Shown here one piece after another: positions 11,352 through 21,869 of a stretch of 64,000 bases of DNA. The first letter of the stretch is position 1, and every line of letters starts with the position of its first letter. The notes beneath the pieces are model-generated. The model made no database searches. It was given only the letters and a program-made list of their open reading frames with translations, and had not been told where the DNA came from. The translations under genes were made by a program, and so were the position numbers. The stretch is from Metaphire vulgaris (taxonomy: Eukaryota; Annelida; Clitellata; Crassiclitellata; Megascolecidae), in NCBI GenBank assembly GCA_018105865.1, contig CM030834.1, positions 3,671,115-3,735,114 of the forward strand, in the 5' to 3' direction.

Positions 11352-11639
11352 CGTTTCCAGGAGTGTATCTGGCAGCGTGGATGTCGGTTCCACAGTAGTG
11401 GAATAGAAATCTGTGCGGAGGAGTGGAGTCTTTTCCACTCAGCAGCGGATAGATATTTCTTCCGTCGATGACCCTATCGTCTGGAAGGGTTCCCCTGAAG
11501 ACGGCGGAGACGAGCGTTGGAAAGATGTCCATGAGACTCGTTGGAACATCGATCACTGTTTGAGGTTTGATGTGATTTTTCCACATCATCACAGACGGAA
11601 CGCGTATTCCGCCGTCCATTCCACCCTGTCCCTTGCCGC
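11352..11639 (-). pseudogene. Sulfatase pseudogene exon 5
   Basis: Acceptor ATTACAG, then GCGGCAAGG; donor GGAAACG/GTTGGAG. Length is 288 bp and phase 1 to phase 1, as in copy B. Encodes [17 protein letters not shown], then [16 protein letters not shown], then [19 protein letters not shown]. It differs from copy B at DDRV/DDRI, DGRN/DGKN and LSGKD/LTGKD. Confidence 0.9.
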
Positions 11640-12033
11640 CTGTAATGTAATGTATGTAATGTACATGTAATGTAGCATCTGTAAAGCGCCTATTATATTT
11701 CTACTCAGACGAAAAGGAAATATAAATGCAAATGGTTCTATTGGAATCGAATGAATGTGCTGAAATCAACCAACGTTTTAATTATTTATTTTTCAAGACG
11801 GCTTCTATAGCGCCGTGGCAATGGCGAAGGCCAAAAACCCTAGAGCACTTAAATAAATGCCACTGTGAATGGCAAATTGTGATTTGCGTGTGCGAAAATT
11901 GAACGCCAAAGTCAATGGTTTAGTTAAAGCGAGAGTAACTCACTAATTAATTAATTAATTAATTTTTAATTTAAAGAGGAAAGTACTACTGAAATACTGT
12001 AGGTGACTGCTGCTCCACTGCCCTTAAATTCAC
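11640..12033. other. Intron 4 of the pseudogene with SINE-like tail and AATT tract
   Basis: Holds a run of TGTAATG repeats at the exon 5 acceptor, a SINE/LINE-tail motif (ACGGCTTCTATAGCGCCG to GAGCACTTAAATAAATGCC, about 11790-11860) and an AATT tetranucleotide tract (11941-11963). Confidence 0.6.
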
Positions 12034-12265
12034 CTCTGTATATGCCATGCCATCCTCCTTCCTGCGATCCGTCGTGACCCTTTTCCTCCAGATGACCACC
12101 GTTGTCGGACGTGAAGTAGACGACGGTGTTGTCGAGGAGCCCGAGTCTCTCGAGGGCGTCGACCATCTGCCCCGTTCCCCAGTCCATCTCTTCGACGTTG
12201 TCGCCAAACGCCCCGTGAACCGAATGACCTTTGAACTCGTCCGATGTGTGCAGCACCGTGTGGAC
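12034..12265 (-). pseudogene. Sulfatase pseudogene exon 4 (acceptor lost)
   Basis: The frame [17 protein letters not shown] through [17 protein letters not shown] to GGWHGIYR is intact, and the donor GTGAAT is kept. The 5' side reads TTTCTTTCGGTCCAC where copy B reads TTTCTTTCCAGGTCCAC. Two bases are missing and with them the splice acceptor AG. Confidence 0.9.
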
Positions 12266-12297
12266 CGAAAGAAACAGAAGTTTTTACTAATCGCAAA

Positions 12298-12339
12298 GGG
12301 CCGTCCATAAATGACGTCACGCGATTTATGGACAGTCCC
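12298..12339. mobile_element. 42-bp MITE with CCGTCCATAAAT ends
   Basis: GGGCCGTCCATAAAT and ATTTATGGACAGTCCC are inverted with a 12-bp loop. It sits in intron 3, 32 bp from exon 4. The copy B counterpart (36161-36202) shows a clean AAAG duplication on both sides. Confidence 0.75.
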
Positions 12340-12483
12340 AAGCTACGATTACTCTACTTCTGAGCGACCATAAAGTCGTCTCGATTGCATAACTAAAAAT
12401 GGTTTTATCGATTAATTATCTTTGGATGGTTAGTTTGTTAATGGATTACGGTAATTTTTGAGGAATGACTTTGCAAACCTAGC

Positions 12484-12832
12484 ACAGTGGTTCTTAACTG
12501 AGGGTAGGCCTACTCGTACCTCTTGGGGGTACTTGAAGGACGCTGTGGGGGGTCTGAATAATCCGGAAATAAAGTCTGTTTAAAGACTTTTACTACAAAA
12601 ATTGCCCTGTATACAAATGCTGCAGAAATTTGTGTACTAAATTAGAAATTTTAATGAAAAACCCACTTTCTGGCGATTTGAACAGACGTTTGTTGCAGTT
12701 TATAATTATTTTCATTTATACTGCGAACTTTTGTCCTGGGATAAGGTACGCTGGTAGGGGTACTTCAAAAAATTTCTTTATACCTGTTTCAAAGGTACGT
12801 AATCGTAAAAAGGTTAAGAGGTTAAGAACCAC
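12484..12832. mobile_element. hAT-like element in intron 3 (CAGTGGTTCTTAAC ends)
   Basis: CAGTGGTTCTTAACTG at the left is inverted at the right as GGTTAAGAACCACCG. No coding frame. It ends about 20 bp from the donor of exon 3. Counterpart 36354-36714 in copy B. Confidence 0.75.
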
Positions 12833-12852
12833 CGTTATTCTAGTAGATCTAC

Positions 12853-13319
12853 CTGAATCCAGGACATCATGAGAAGAAACGGTTTCCGGTCTTTCTGTCT
12901 TTCTTCGAGAAACTGGACCCCTTCGTTGACAAGTCTCTGCGTGAAATTCCTAAAGCGGATCGGCTGTTCGACTACGTCGAAGTTTCTCATGACCATGGAG
13001 TTCATCAGTTTAAAATTGTTGACGAGAAACAGAACGACCGACGAAGGAAGAATCAGAAGCAATAGGACGAACACAACGAGGTAGCATCCGCACACGCGAA
13101 GTCGAAGGAGAAGGAGAAGCGTCGCCATTCCGCCGAATATGACGGTCGATAGAACGGGATTCAGGAGCGGGAAGAGAGAGGTGATGACCTTGTGGCTGCT
13201 CTCTCCGAAATCCTTCTGATTCGAAACGGGAATTCCGTAGAAATAATCGAATCCCTGCTTCAGCGGATGATGGCAGAAGTCGTTCGAGTGTTCGCAATGG
13301 ACGCCCTGGTGCCATTTCC
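12853..13319 (-). pseudogene. Sulfatase pseudogene exon 3
   Basis: Acceptor TGTAAG then GGAAATGG; donor ATTCAG/GTAGAT. Its 467 bp are fully open. Encodes [10 protein letters not shown] with the catalytic Lys and His, [18 protein letters not shown], a hydrophobic hairpin ([20 protein letters not shown] and following), and FLLMMSWIQ. One visible difference from copy B is RKP for QKP near the end. Confidence 0.9.
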
Positions 13320-13499
13320 CTTACAAATAAAAAGAGTTATACACAGTGCGAGTTGTTGAAATGAGGTCTTAAAACTTAAGTTTTAACTCTTGGTTTTTCT
13401 AATCGATGTGTTATCCGACTGGGGATTCGTGCTTACATCGACATTTTTCGGTGACAGGAATAGTTCTTGAGGGAAAGTCAATGATAGAGAAAAAGTCAT

Positions 13500-13550
13500 C
13501 GCGATGCGATGATTGATTGATTGGTTGATTGATTGATTGATTGATGCTTT
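13500..13550. repeat. GATT microsatellite in intron 2
   Basis: GATT repeats with one GGTT variant. The counterpart at 37384-37447 is longer and has more interruptions. Confidence 0.95.
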
Positions 13551-13665
13551 GCTGGATAATAAACGTGTTTAGAGTATGTGATGAAGTTGAGTAGACAATA
13601 CAGCATTGCTGTTCAACTGTTAAGCAATATAAGTACCAGCACATAAAGAGTATGCAATGTATTGT

Positions 13666-14198
13666 GGATAAGGACATAGTAACAAATGAAAGAGTCCTAG
13701 AAAGAAGCAAAACAACTGCAACGTGGAAACGGGAAATAATACGAAGAAAAATGTCCTACTATGCTGGTCACGTCATGAGAGGTTCGGCCGGAGACCTACC
13801 ACCGATAATAATGGAAGGTAGAGTAGAAGGAACAAGCAGTAGCGTAGCCACGGGGTTGTTTGGGGTTGTTCAAACAACCCCACTTAAAAATATGACCAAC
13901 ACAATTTATGTAAATCCGTTGACTTTTGGTTGAAGTAGTGGCAGTGGGGAGGGGGCAGCCGCGGCTTCAGTGTTCAATAATCTTCAATTGCATAGTGCCT
14001 CCAGTTAACAACCCCACTTTGCATAAGCTGGCTACGCCACTGGTAACAAGGGAAAGAGGGCGACCGAGAAGAAGCTGGATGGATGACATCTTTGACAGGA
14101 CAGCCACAAAGAACTATGGAACCCTAAAAAGAGCAGCAGAAGATTTGAAAGAATTGGAGGAAATGACTGTCAACCCCCTGACAGAGGACGACACATAA
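13666..14198 (+). pseudogene. LINE reverse transcriptase tail, interrupted
   Basis: [18 protein letters not shown], then RRKMSYYAGHVMRGSAGDLP, then (after the nested MITE) RERGRPRRSWMDD to NPLTEDDT and a stop. Same LINE family as 4411-4956 but a separate, older insertion lying in intron 2. A MITE is nested at 13837-14042. Confidence 0.85.
13837..14042. mobile_element. hAT-like MITE nested in the LINE tail, copy A only
   Basis: CAGTAGCGTAGCCA at the left and TGGCTACGCCACTG at the right are inverted with one mismatch. Flanks GGAACAAG and GTAACAAG form an 8-bp duplication with one mismatch. In copy B the corresponding LINE sequence reads straight through here (GGAACAAGGAGAAGG). Confidence 0.88.
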
Positions 14199-14205
14199 AG
14201 AAGAA

Positions 14206-14345
14206 TGTATCGTGATGCAATGTATCGTGATGCAATGTATCGTATCGTGATGTATCAAATGTATCGTGATGCAATGTATCGTGATGCAATGTATCGTGAT
14301 GCAATGTATTGATAATGTAATGTATTGTAATGTAATGTAATGCGT
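14206..14345. repeat. GTATCGTGATGCAAT minisatellite
   Basis: About eight to nine imperfect tandem copies of a 14-15 bp unit, decaying into GTAATGTATT runs. Copy B retains only a short version (38225-38275). Confidence 0.92.
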
Positions 14346-14536
14346 TATTGGATCATGTGGGCAATGCATTTGATTCTCCGTCTACAGTCTATCTCAGCTT
14401 TTATTCATCCTTGCCTAAGATAGCTACGATCTATACGGTAATGCATTTTTTTTCATTTTCGCAGATAAATATATTGTATTCAGTGGCGGCTTTTCATTTT
14501 CGCAGTATAAATATCCGTATTGTATTCAAGATTTAC

Positions 14537-14659
14537 CAATTAAAGCGGTCGAATATCCGTGACTTTTGGCCACTTCGGCAAATGTCGTCTCATTGGGCGG
14601 CAGACCAGCCACACAGGCTGCAAACGGAAGGACCCTCACAACGTGGTGGGAAGCCATTC
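14537..14659 (-). pseudogene. Sulfatase pseudogene exon 2
   Basis: Acceptor GCGATAG then GAATGGCTTCC; donor TTAATTG/GTAAAT. Its 123 bp encode [36 protein letters not shown] and TALI. The deduced protein is the same as in copy B. No partner exon 1 exists upstream within copy A. Confidence 0.88.
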
Positions 14660-15110
14660 CTATCGCAAACACGCATATAACAGAGTCACGTGAAGACAAG
14701 CCACAATAATGACCTTTGTGAGAATCATTTCAACGGATTTTGCAGTTTAATGGATTTGACAAAATTTAGTATTTTGACCAAATTCGTTCATTTTTCTACC
14801 ATTCCGTGACTGTCATCAATCGCTGATTTCATGCGATTATGGTGCATGTGTTTTTTTTGTATGGACTGCGTTGTTCGGATGTTATTCAGTCCCATTTTAT
14901 TATGGTTAACCATAAGGCACTAGATTCGTTCATTACGTGGAGTACTATCACCTATGCAGCACGAAAGTCATCAGATTCAAGTTTGCGCGTCAATGAAAAT
15001 ACGGACTTAACAAAGAGAAAAACAAAATGTGTTTCCTTAAATTCATTTGCCTACAGTGTATGGTCGCCTCCAAAGTAAATTACTATTATTATCACCATTA
15101 TCACTATTAC
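14660..15110. other. Non-coding intronic stretch
   Basis: Matches 38565-39000. No coding domain or classified repeat recognised. Confidence 0.5.
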
Positions 15111-15118
15111 TAGGCCTA

Positions 15119-15263
15119 CTACGACTACTACTACTACTACTACTGATTTTCTGGCTTGACCTGGCTCTAATGCTAGACTATTTGGGTTTGGTGCGCCATC
15201 GGATGATGCCCTGGGCATTATAATAGTGGCGCTATTGAAGTTGATTGATTGATTGATTGATTG

Positions 15264-15324
<61 letters not shown>

Positions 15325-15325
15325 A
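15119..15325 (-). repeat. SINE-like unit between CTA microsatellites
   Basis: On the minus strand it reads CACTATTATAATGCCCAGGGC, GATGGCGCACCAAACCC, GAGCCAGGTCAAGCCAG, the unit also seen at 39075-39195, 48760-48980 and 63222-63420. It is bordered by a GATT tract (15241-15263) and CTA tracts (15119-15143 and 15266-15324). Confidence 0.75.
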
Positions 15326-15337
15326 GCCTACTACTAC

Positions 15338-15529
15338 CAGTGTTTAATCTAAACCGTTTCCGGGGGGGAATCGCCCTTTTTTCCCGAAAATTTCAAATTC
15401 CCCCCGGAAATTTTGGAATACTGCATGGACTAACAGCGGCCCCTAGCAGAATTCTCCCGGCTTTGTCAGTCCCCCTCTTCGGCTTTTTGAGTCCCCCACC
15501 CGGAGTCCAGGAGTCTAGATTAAACACTG
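15338..15529. mobile_element. Family F2 MITE in a CTA microsatellite
   Basis: CAGTGTTTAATCTA and TAGATTAAACACTG are the inverted ends. Both flanks read ACTACTAC, consistent with an 8-bp duplication but not diagnostic inside a CTA repeat. Copy B has no element in the matching CTA tract (39208-39298). Confidence 0.8.
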
Positions 15530-15542
15530 ACTACTACTACTA

Positions 15543-16916
15543 GCAATGTTCCCTCTAAGCTGTGCGCGTGTGTGTGTGCGCAGAGGTCGCAAGGCAAGCG
15601 GACAAAGGAAAACTGGAGCTCAAATTTTTTTAACATTTTCTCCATTGCTTTCATATCATACACGTACTTGCTGAAGTTACTGATAAGGATTCACATTTTG
15701 TTGTGAACTTGTAACGACTCCACACAATTACTAACTTCTGGTCTAGACTATGGGCAAAATAGGTATTTTACTTAATGATTTGTGTAAATCACGTGGTTCC
15801 AAATATCGGTAAAATTAAAAGAACAGAACGCCAGCGATAGAAATGTCTTAAAATAGAGATTTGAAATCATTGACGAAAACATGGAAGAAAAAGTGGGAAG
15901 CCGAGCTCTGTACCTTCTCCATTCCCTATGGTAGCCTCTCAAAATGGGGGACTTGCACCTAGAGGCCTAATAGAAGTTAACACCTATGTTTGAAATGAAA
16001 ACGAACGGCGACTTCTTTTAAGAGTTCGTGGTTTTGCTTGATTGTGAACAGTTTCAAGATCTAGCAAATCGAATGGTTGTATAGGAGGAACATGTCTGAC
16101 ATTCAGCGCAAACTGTGAACCGCAATTTAGCTTAATCAATATGTTGAAGAACAAGAGAAGGAATCAATTAGATCAGGGATTCCCAAACATTTTGGAACTG
16201 TGGCCCACTTCGGTGGTTTTGTAACGCGCCGCGACCCTAATAATAGCATGCAATATTTTAAAATGCATTACGCCATCTGGCGAACGTTAGTTGAAAAGAA
16301 TCTTCTGAGTTTTGAATAAAAGGCAAAACAAAAGCTCTGGTTCGATTCGAATGAAAATATGGCAAATATATTAAGCAGAATTATTCATATTTTCGCCAAA
16401 TAAGACAAAACGAGAGAAATAAATATTGAAATTTCTTGAAAACTGTCTTCTTTAAACTTTTGCACGAACATACCTTTATTACGCGTCTTAAAAGTCCTAT
16501 GAGTATGGCAAAATCGCTTAACCGCCAGGTTGTCGATAGTTAATTCGTGGAGATTCCCTATTGTTATTGGAGTTTCAGAGCAAAATGGTCGGAATACGCT
16601 TTCCTGGCGTTATTGCGAAATAAGATTAATTTTTAAAAGTACTAAAGACCAGGGTTTCCTAAACTTTCTGGAACTGCGACTCACTTCAGTGGTTTTGTAA
16701 CATTCCGCGACCCTGCAAACTTATTGTCAATGTCAACTAAATTAGATAAAATACTAATAATTTTATTACAAGCCGTATATGGAGTGTTGCAGGCATATAA
16801 ATTTTTTAAAACCTAAGCCCATTTGCAACCTTCAAGGCTTGTGACATTGTGGTATTGGTTAGAAAATGACACTTTATAATCTAAAATCGGGCGACCCACT
16901 AGAATGATCCCTGCGA
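15543..16916 (+). mobile_element. Composite of unclassified repeat F4 and an F3 element
   Basis: Starts GCAATGTTCCCTCTAAGCTG (F4), runs through TGGTTGTATAGGAGGAAC and then an F3 element beginning near 16172 (CAGGGATTCCCAAACATTTTG) and ending near 16916. The same pair is at 39316-40682 in copy B, and a third copy is at 20297-21800 in the spacer. No coding frame. Confidence 0.6.
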
Positions 16917-16985
16917 CCAATGTCAGGAGCAAGGGCACACTACAGTTTCGGCGCCTGTATACGGCTGCCAGCACGTGTCTGTACG

Positions 16986-17306
16986 CAGTGATGTTAACAA
17001 GGACCGACCCCCCAAGAACGAAGATAAGGACAAGGACCGACTCCCCAAGGACGAGGATAAGGACGAGGACTTACCCCGCAAGCACAAGGACCACAAGGAC
17101 TGACCCCAAGGACAAGGATCAAAAACAAGGATCAACCTCTGTCAAAAAAGTCGGATAGGAAAAAACCAAACACAGTTTCAATTTGAATCACAAAATTAGA
17201 AAAGCAAATTGTAAAAAAAAACATAATGTAGTCAACAGCAATGCTGCATTTCAAATGCGCCTTTGACTTTAGCCACCTAGCTATGTTACTTGCGCTTTAA
17301 GAAATT

Positions 17307-17391
<85 letters not shown>

Positions 17392-17872
17392 TGAAAAGTA
17401 TTTCCAGCAGCTGATCAATCATGCACACACGGTGAGGTCTAATTATGAGACCACTTTGTGAAAACACTCATTCAAATGGAGCCGACGTCGGAAGGAAAAA
17501 CAAAGAATTCTGCTAAAGAATCAACTGGTATTATAAAGGAAACAATGACTAAACATTTAGAGTAACTCAACGCAAGTATGTAGCCAAAATATATATCCAC
17601 ATACTACTCTTACATTGGAACATAATTATCAGTACAATTGAAAATGGTATACAAGTAATTTGGTCCTTATAAGGACTTTTCAAGGACTAAGTTACAAGGA
17701 CCAGGACAAGGACCGATCTGCAAGGACGAGGATAAGGACAAGGACCGAACCCCCAAGGACGAGGATAAAGACGAAAACTGACTCCCCAAGGACGAGGACA
17801 AGGACAAGGACTTCAAATTGGTCCTTAAGAAGTCCTTAAGGACAAGGACCAGGACAAGGATTAACATCACTG
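16986..17872. mobile_element. hAT-like element with AAGGAC-rich ends, copy A only
   Basis: CAGTGATGTTAACAAGGACC at the left is inverted at the right (GGACAAGGATTAACATCACTG-type end). Flanks are TCTGTACG on both sides, a perfect 8-bp duplication. Both subterminal regions (16999-17140, 17667-17865) are arrays of degenerate AAGGAC(C/G)A units in the same orientation on the plus strand. The middle carries an AAT tract (17307-17388). No transposase. Copy B has the single empty site TTTGTACG near 40742. Confidence 0.9.
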
Positions 17873-18482
17873 TCTGTACGTTGCACCGATTCGTCGCCGT
17901 TCTCGTCATTTTCCGATGTTTTGCGACTGGATTTTACGCCAATCGCGAGGACTGCGTTCCACTCGTCGGATTTTTCCGAAGAGTTACTCGCCGTCCTCCA
18001 CTCTTTCCACGTCGTTCTGGCAGCTTCAAGTCGGTCGCCGTCGCTGTCGAGGCTCCGCCAATGGGCCGCCATTGAAATGGCCGCCGCGTGACAAATCAAC
18101 GGGACTGCGCGATCGACTGTCGTTCCAGGACTTCGCTGAAACATTCATCAACGTCGGATTTGCCGATAACGGTGGCGAACTATCCTCCATGCAGCGGAAG
18201 ACCGCTTCTTCGGAATTCGCCGTCGAATAGGATGTTAACCGTCCGCAGATCGAATTCTTCCATCTCGCGGGTGGTCTACAACACCATCTTTCCGCTCCTC
18301 GCTAGCGTGGTTTTCTACTGAAGGACCGCTTCTCATGGACTCGACGCCAGTTTCTTCATGGCAGCGAGTTTCTTTTGCCATCCGAATGGATTTTTAACAT
18401 CGCCATTTTGACCTTCATTGATACGTAAGCGCTGTCAAAGCGCTTTTGATTTTGGTATTAACTATGTTACGGCGCTATAAAA
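17873..18482. repeat. Dispersed repeat R1 (with 16917-16985)
   Basis: GC-rich sequence with GGCCGCC motifs, split from its left part (16917-16985) by the 887-bp hAT-like element. A minus-strand frame at 17836-18144 ([20 protein letters not shown], then [15 protein letters not shown]) aligns in frame with frames at 40804-41013 and 31833-32222. The duplicated segment ends here. No domain recognised. Confidence 0.6.
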
Positions 18483-18690
18483 AATGTAAAACCTGCGACA
18501 GAGATTCCCTATTGATTCCCTATTCCCGTGGGTGCCAAATGAATTGACAACCAGAATGCTTAAGGTGCTAGGTAAAGACGCAGTTTAACAAAAGGGTCAA
18601 TGGTCATTGGGGGTGGATGGGTGCAATAGCACTACAATGCTGTCTGCTGCCCAGGTTAGCAGCACTATTATAACTATAGCCTATAGGCTA

Positions 18691-19469
18691 CAGTAGGGTA
18701 TCCCAGACATTTTGAAACTGCGGCTCACTTCAGCGGTTTTGTAGCGTGTCGCGACCCTTATCATAACATGTAATATTTTTTTAAAATTGCATTTGGCCAT
18801 CTGGCGAACGTTAGTTGAAAAGAATCGTTTGAGTTTTGAATAAATGGCAAAACAAAAGCTCTGATTCAATTCGAATGAAAATATGGCAAATATATTAGGA
18901 AAAATTACACATATTTATCGAAATAGGACACAATGAGAGAAATAAATATTGAAATTTCTTGAAAATTATCTTCTTTAAAATTTTGCCAGGAAGATACCTT
19001 TATTACGCTTTATAAAAATCCTATGAGTAAGGCAGAATCGCATAACCGCTAGGTTCGACAGCCTACTGAATAGATTCCCTATTGATTGTGGAATTTCAGA
19101 GCAAAATGGTCTTGATTACGCATTAATTGCGTTATTGCAAACGATTGCATAAGATTAATTTTTAAAAGTACTATAGGCCAGGGGTTTCCAAATTTTTTGA
19201 ACTTTGCGACTCCCTTTAACGGCTATGTAACATGCCACGACCCTGCAAACATATTGTCGAATAAATTAGATAAACACTAATCATTTTTAATATAAGCCGT
19301 ATATGGAGTGTTGCAGGCAAATAAATTTCTTTAAACCCAAGCCCATTTGCAACTTTCAAGGCTTGTGACATTGTGGTATTCGTTAGAAAATGACACTTTT
19401 GAATCTAATTTCGCGCTACCCCGCGACCCACTAAACTGATCCCTGCGACCCACAGTTTGGGAAGCACTG
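18691..19469 (+). mobile_element. Family F3 element in the spacer
   Basis: Starts CAGTAGGGTATCCCAGACAT and ends CCCACAGTTTGGGAAGCACTG. It is a nearly complete copy of the family (about 780 bp) without coding capacity and lies outside both duplication copies. Confidence 0.7.
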
Positions 19470-20296
19470 GGCTATAGCCATCGACTGAGTGTCAGACCCA
19501 CAGACAAATGTCAATAGATTGTGGACTGCGAACAGAATAGAAGCCGCAATTTCCCTTCCAGCAAAGATCTCTGCGGTCGGTCACACGAACCCGGGCTCAC
19601 GTATTGCAAAATTTAAAACTTAAATTAAAGTTATTATGTTTCTTAGTTAAAATTAAACTCAGTCATCTTTTTCAAGATCACACTGTTTGTTTAAACTTTG
19701 CCATTTTGTAATTCTTTCTATTTTTCAAATAATTTGCAATTTATCACAATTTGTGTATAATAAGAAGGTTAGTGGAGCTAAGAGAAGAGCAGAAAAAGAA
19801 GGTGTTCGGAAAGGAGTTATTGATGAAAATGCTCAAAATTTCTGATATGCTCAAATCAAATATGAACACTGAGCATAGAGTCATAAAGTCATAGAGCATG
19901 TCTGCATGTTTTCACTATTCCTTGATCTCTATGGTGCCGTGTGTTATCGTAATCGATTTCTGTGTATGGGCGAAAATTCAAATCTGCCTAGGGCGTCCAA
20001 AGGTCAAAAGATGGCCCTAGGCATGACCCGCGACCAATCACATTGTTAGGACTGCGATTGGAGTCACGCAGCGGTTGGGGGTTCTAAGGTCACTTTCATT
20101 GACAAATAAATGTTAACAATTCAATCTTTGCATCCGACCTGTGGTAATGATGCCACTGTAGTGTGTTATTATAGGGTAGATGTAAATGCCTTAATGTTCG
20201 ATTGATACTCAACATTAGTTTTGATTTGGCTTCACGGCTTTAAAAGGAGATAATACACATATAATAATTGCAAGAGTTCATGGATCACGGGTCTAG
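19470..20296. other. Spacer, non-coding
   Basis: No gene recognised. A short inverted repeat, CCTAGGGCGTCC and GATGGCCCTAGG, lies near 19988-20022. The rest shows no repeat I can name. Confidence 0.5.
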
Positions 20297-21800
20297 GGCA
20301 ATGTTCCCGCTAAGCTGTGCGCGAGTCGCATGGCAAGCGCACAAAAGGAAAATCAGAGCGCACAAATTTTTGAATTTTTTCCTCATTGCTTTCATGTTAT
20401 ACACGTACTTACTGATAAAAATTCAAGTTTTGTTGAGAACTAGTAACGGCTCCATACAATTACTAACTTCTGGTCTAGACTATGGGCAAAATAGGTATTT
20501 TATTTAATGATTTGTGCAAAGCACGCGGTTCCAAATATCGATAAAATTAAAACCAGCGATAGAAATGTCTTAAAATAAAGATTTGAACTCATCGACGTAA
20601 ACGTGGAAGAAAAAGTGTGAAGAGCCCAGCCCTGTACCTTCCCCATTCCCCATGGCAGCCTCTAAAAATGGGGGACTTGAGCTCAGAGGCTTAATAGAAG
20701 TTTGCGCCTATGTTTGATATGAAAACGAACAGCGACTTCATTTAAGAGTACATGGTTTCGCTTGATTGTGAACAGTTTCAAGATCTAGCAAATCGAATGG
20801 TTGTATAGGAGGAACATGTCTGACATTCAGCGCAAACTGTGAAACGCAATTTAGCTTAATGAATTTGTTGAAGAACAAGAGAAGGAATCAATTAGATCAG
20901 GGATTCCCAAACATTTTGGAACTGTGGCCCACGTCAAAGGTTTTGTAACGCGCCGCGACCCTAATAATAGCATGTAATATCAAAAACTGCATTATGCCAT
21001 CTAGCGAACGTTACTTTTGAGTTTGAAATAAATGGCAAAACAAAAGCTCTGATTCAATTCGAATGAAACATTTGGCAGGTATATTAGGCAGAATTATTCA
21101 TATTTTTGCTTAAGAAGGGAGGAGAGAAATATATATCAACATTTCTTAAAAATTGCCTCTTTTAAAATTTTGCTAGGAACATACCTTTATTACGCGTCTT
21201 AGAAATCCTATGAGTATGGCAAAATCGCTTAACCGCCGTAAAGCCTATTACAGAGCCTCCCTATTGTTAGTGGAATTTCAGAGCAAAATGGTCGGAATAC
21301 GCTTTCTTGCGTTATTGTGAAATAAGATTAATTTTTAAAAGTAGTAGGCCTAAAGGGCCTATTCACCCTCAAACTTGTTGGACCTGCGACCAGTTCAGGA
21401 AGTTTAGAGGTATTGTAACATGCGTGGCCTTGCAAACTTACTGTCGACTACAATTGAATAAAAGTTTCATAAAACGCTAATCATTTTAATATAAGCCGAG
21501 TATGGCCGAATTCTAATGAAACATTTGGCAGATATATTAGGCAGGAAAATTCATATTTTTGCTTAAGACGGAAGGAGAGAAATAGATATCAACATTTCTT
21601 AAAAATTGCCTCTTTTAAAATTTTGCTAGGAACATACCTTTATTACGCGTCTTAGAAATCCTACGAGTATGGAGGATTGCATGAATATAAATTTCTTAAG
21701 ACCTAAGCCTACTTGCAAGGCATTGTGGTATGGGTTAGAAACTGGCACTTTGGATCTAATTTCGCGCTTTCCCGCGACCCACTAGAGTAGACTGACGACC
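20297..21800 (+). mobile_element. Third copy of the F4 + F3 composite
   Basis: GCAATGTTCCCGCTAAGCTG begins a stretch parallel to 15543-16640 and 39316-40400, including ATTCAGCGCAAACTGTGAA and the junction AGGGATTCCCAAACATTTTG. It then has an additional partial F3 repeat (21500-21670). It is more diverged than the A and B copies are from one another. Confidence 0.6.
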
Positions 21801-21869
21801 CACTACCCACTTTTTGAGTTTAGACTGAATTTCTAGAGGAATACCATCTAGACATGATGACCCACTTGG

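Larger units (their letters stand above)
10069..14659 (-). pseudogene. Arylsulfatase pseudogene, copy A (exons 2-6 only)
   Basis: Five exons match the intact arylsulfatase of copy B in order, length and splice phase: 14537-14659, 12853-13319, 12034-12265, 11352-11639 and 10069-10423. Three defects are visible. There is no exon 1, so the N-terminal signal, the DD metal site and the CSPSR catalytic cysteine are absent. The acceptor of exon 4 has lost its AG. Exon 6 has a one-base deletion that brings a TGA in frame after the SETIL codons, removing about 70 residues. The remaining frames are open and differ from copy B by a few mostly conservative residues, which points to a fairly recent duplication. 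A transcript starting from the shared exon 1 at 41.6 kb could in principle splice into these exons, but the lesions argue against a functional product. Confidence 0.88.
1..18482. repeat. Segmental duplication, copy A (left end outside window)
   Basis: Position 1 matches position 23130 and the two segments then run in parallel, in the same orientation, until the common text ends at about 18482 (A) and 41340 (B). Long stretches are near identical, with scattered substitutions and transposon-sized indels. The copy contains arylsulfatase exons 2-6 but its right breakpoint falls inside intron 1, so exon 1 was not included. The left breakpoint is not visible because the window starts inside the copy. 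Confidence 0.93.

Noticed and set aside
13010..13315. MAPGRPLR... frame on the minus strand (also 36889-37194)
   Set aside because: Out-of-frame shadow of sulfatase exon 3; the true frame reads GKWHQG.
14206..14345. CRISPR-like array
   Set aside because: Simple tandem repeat without unique spacers, in a eukaryotic intron.
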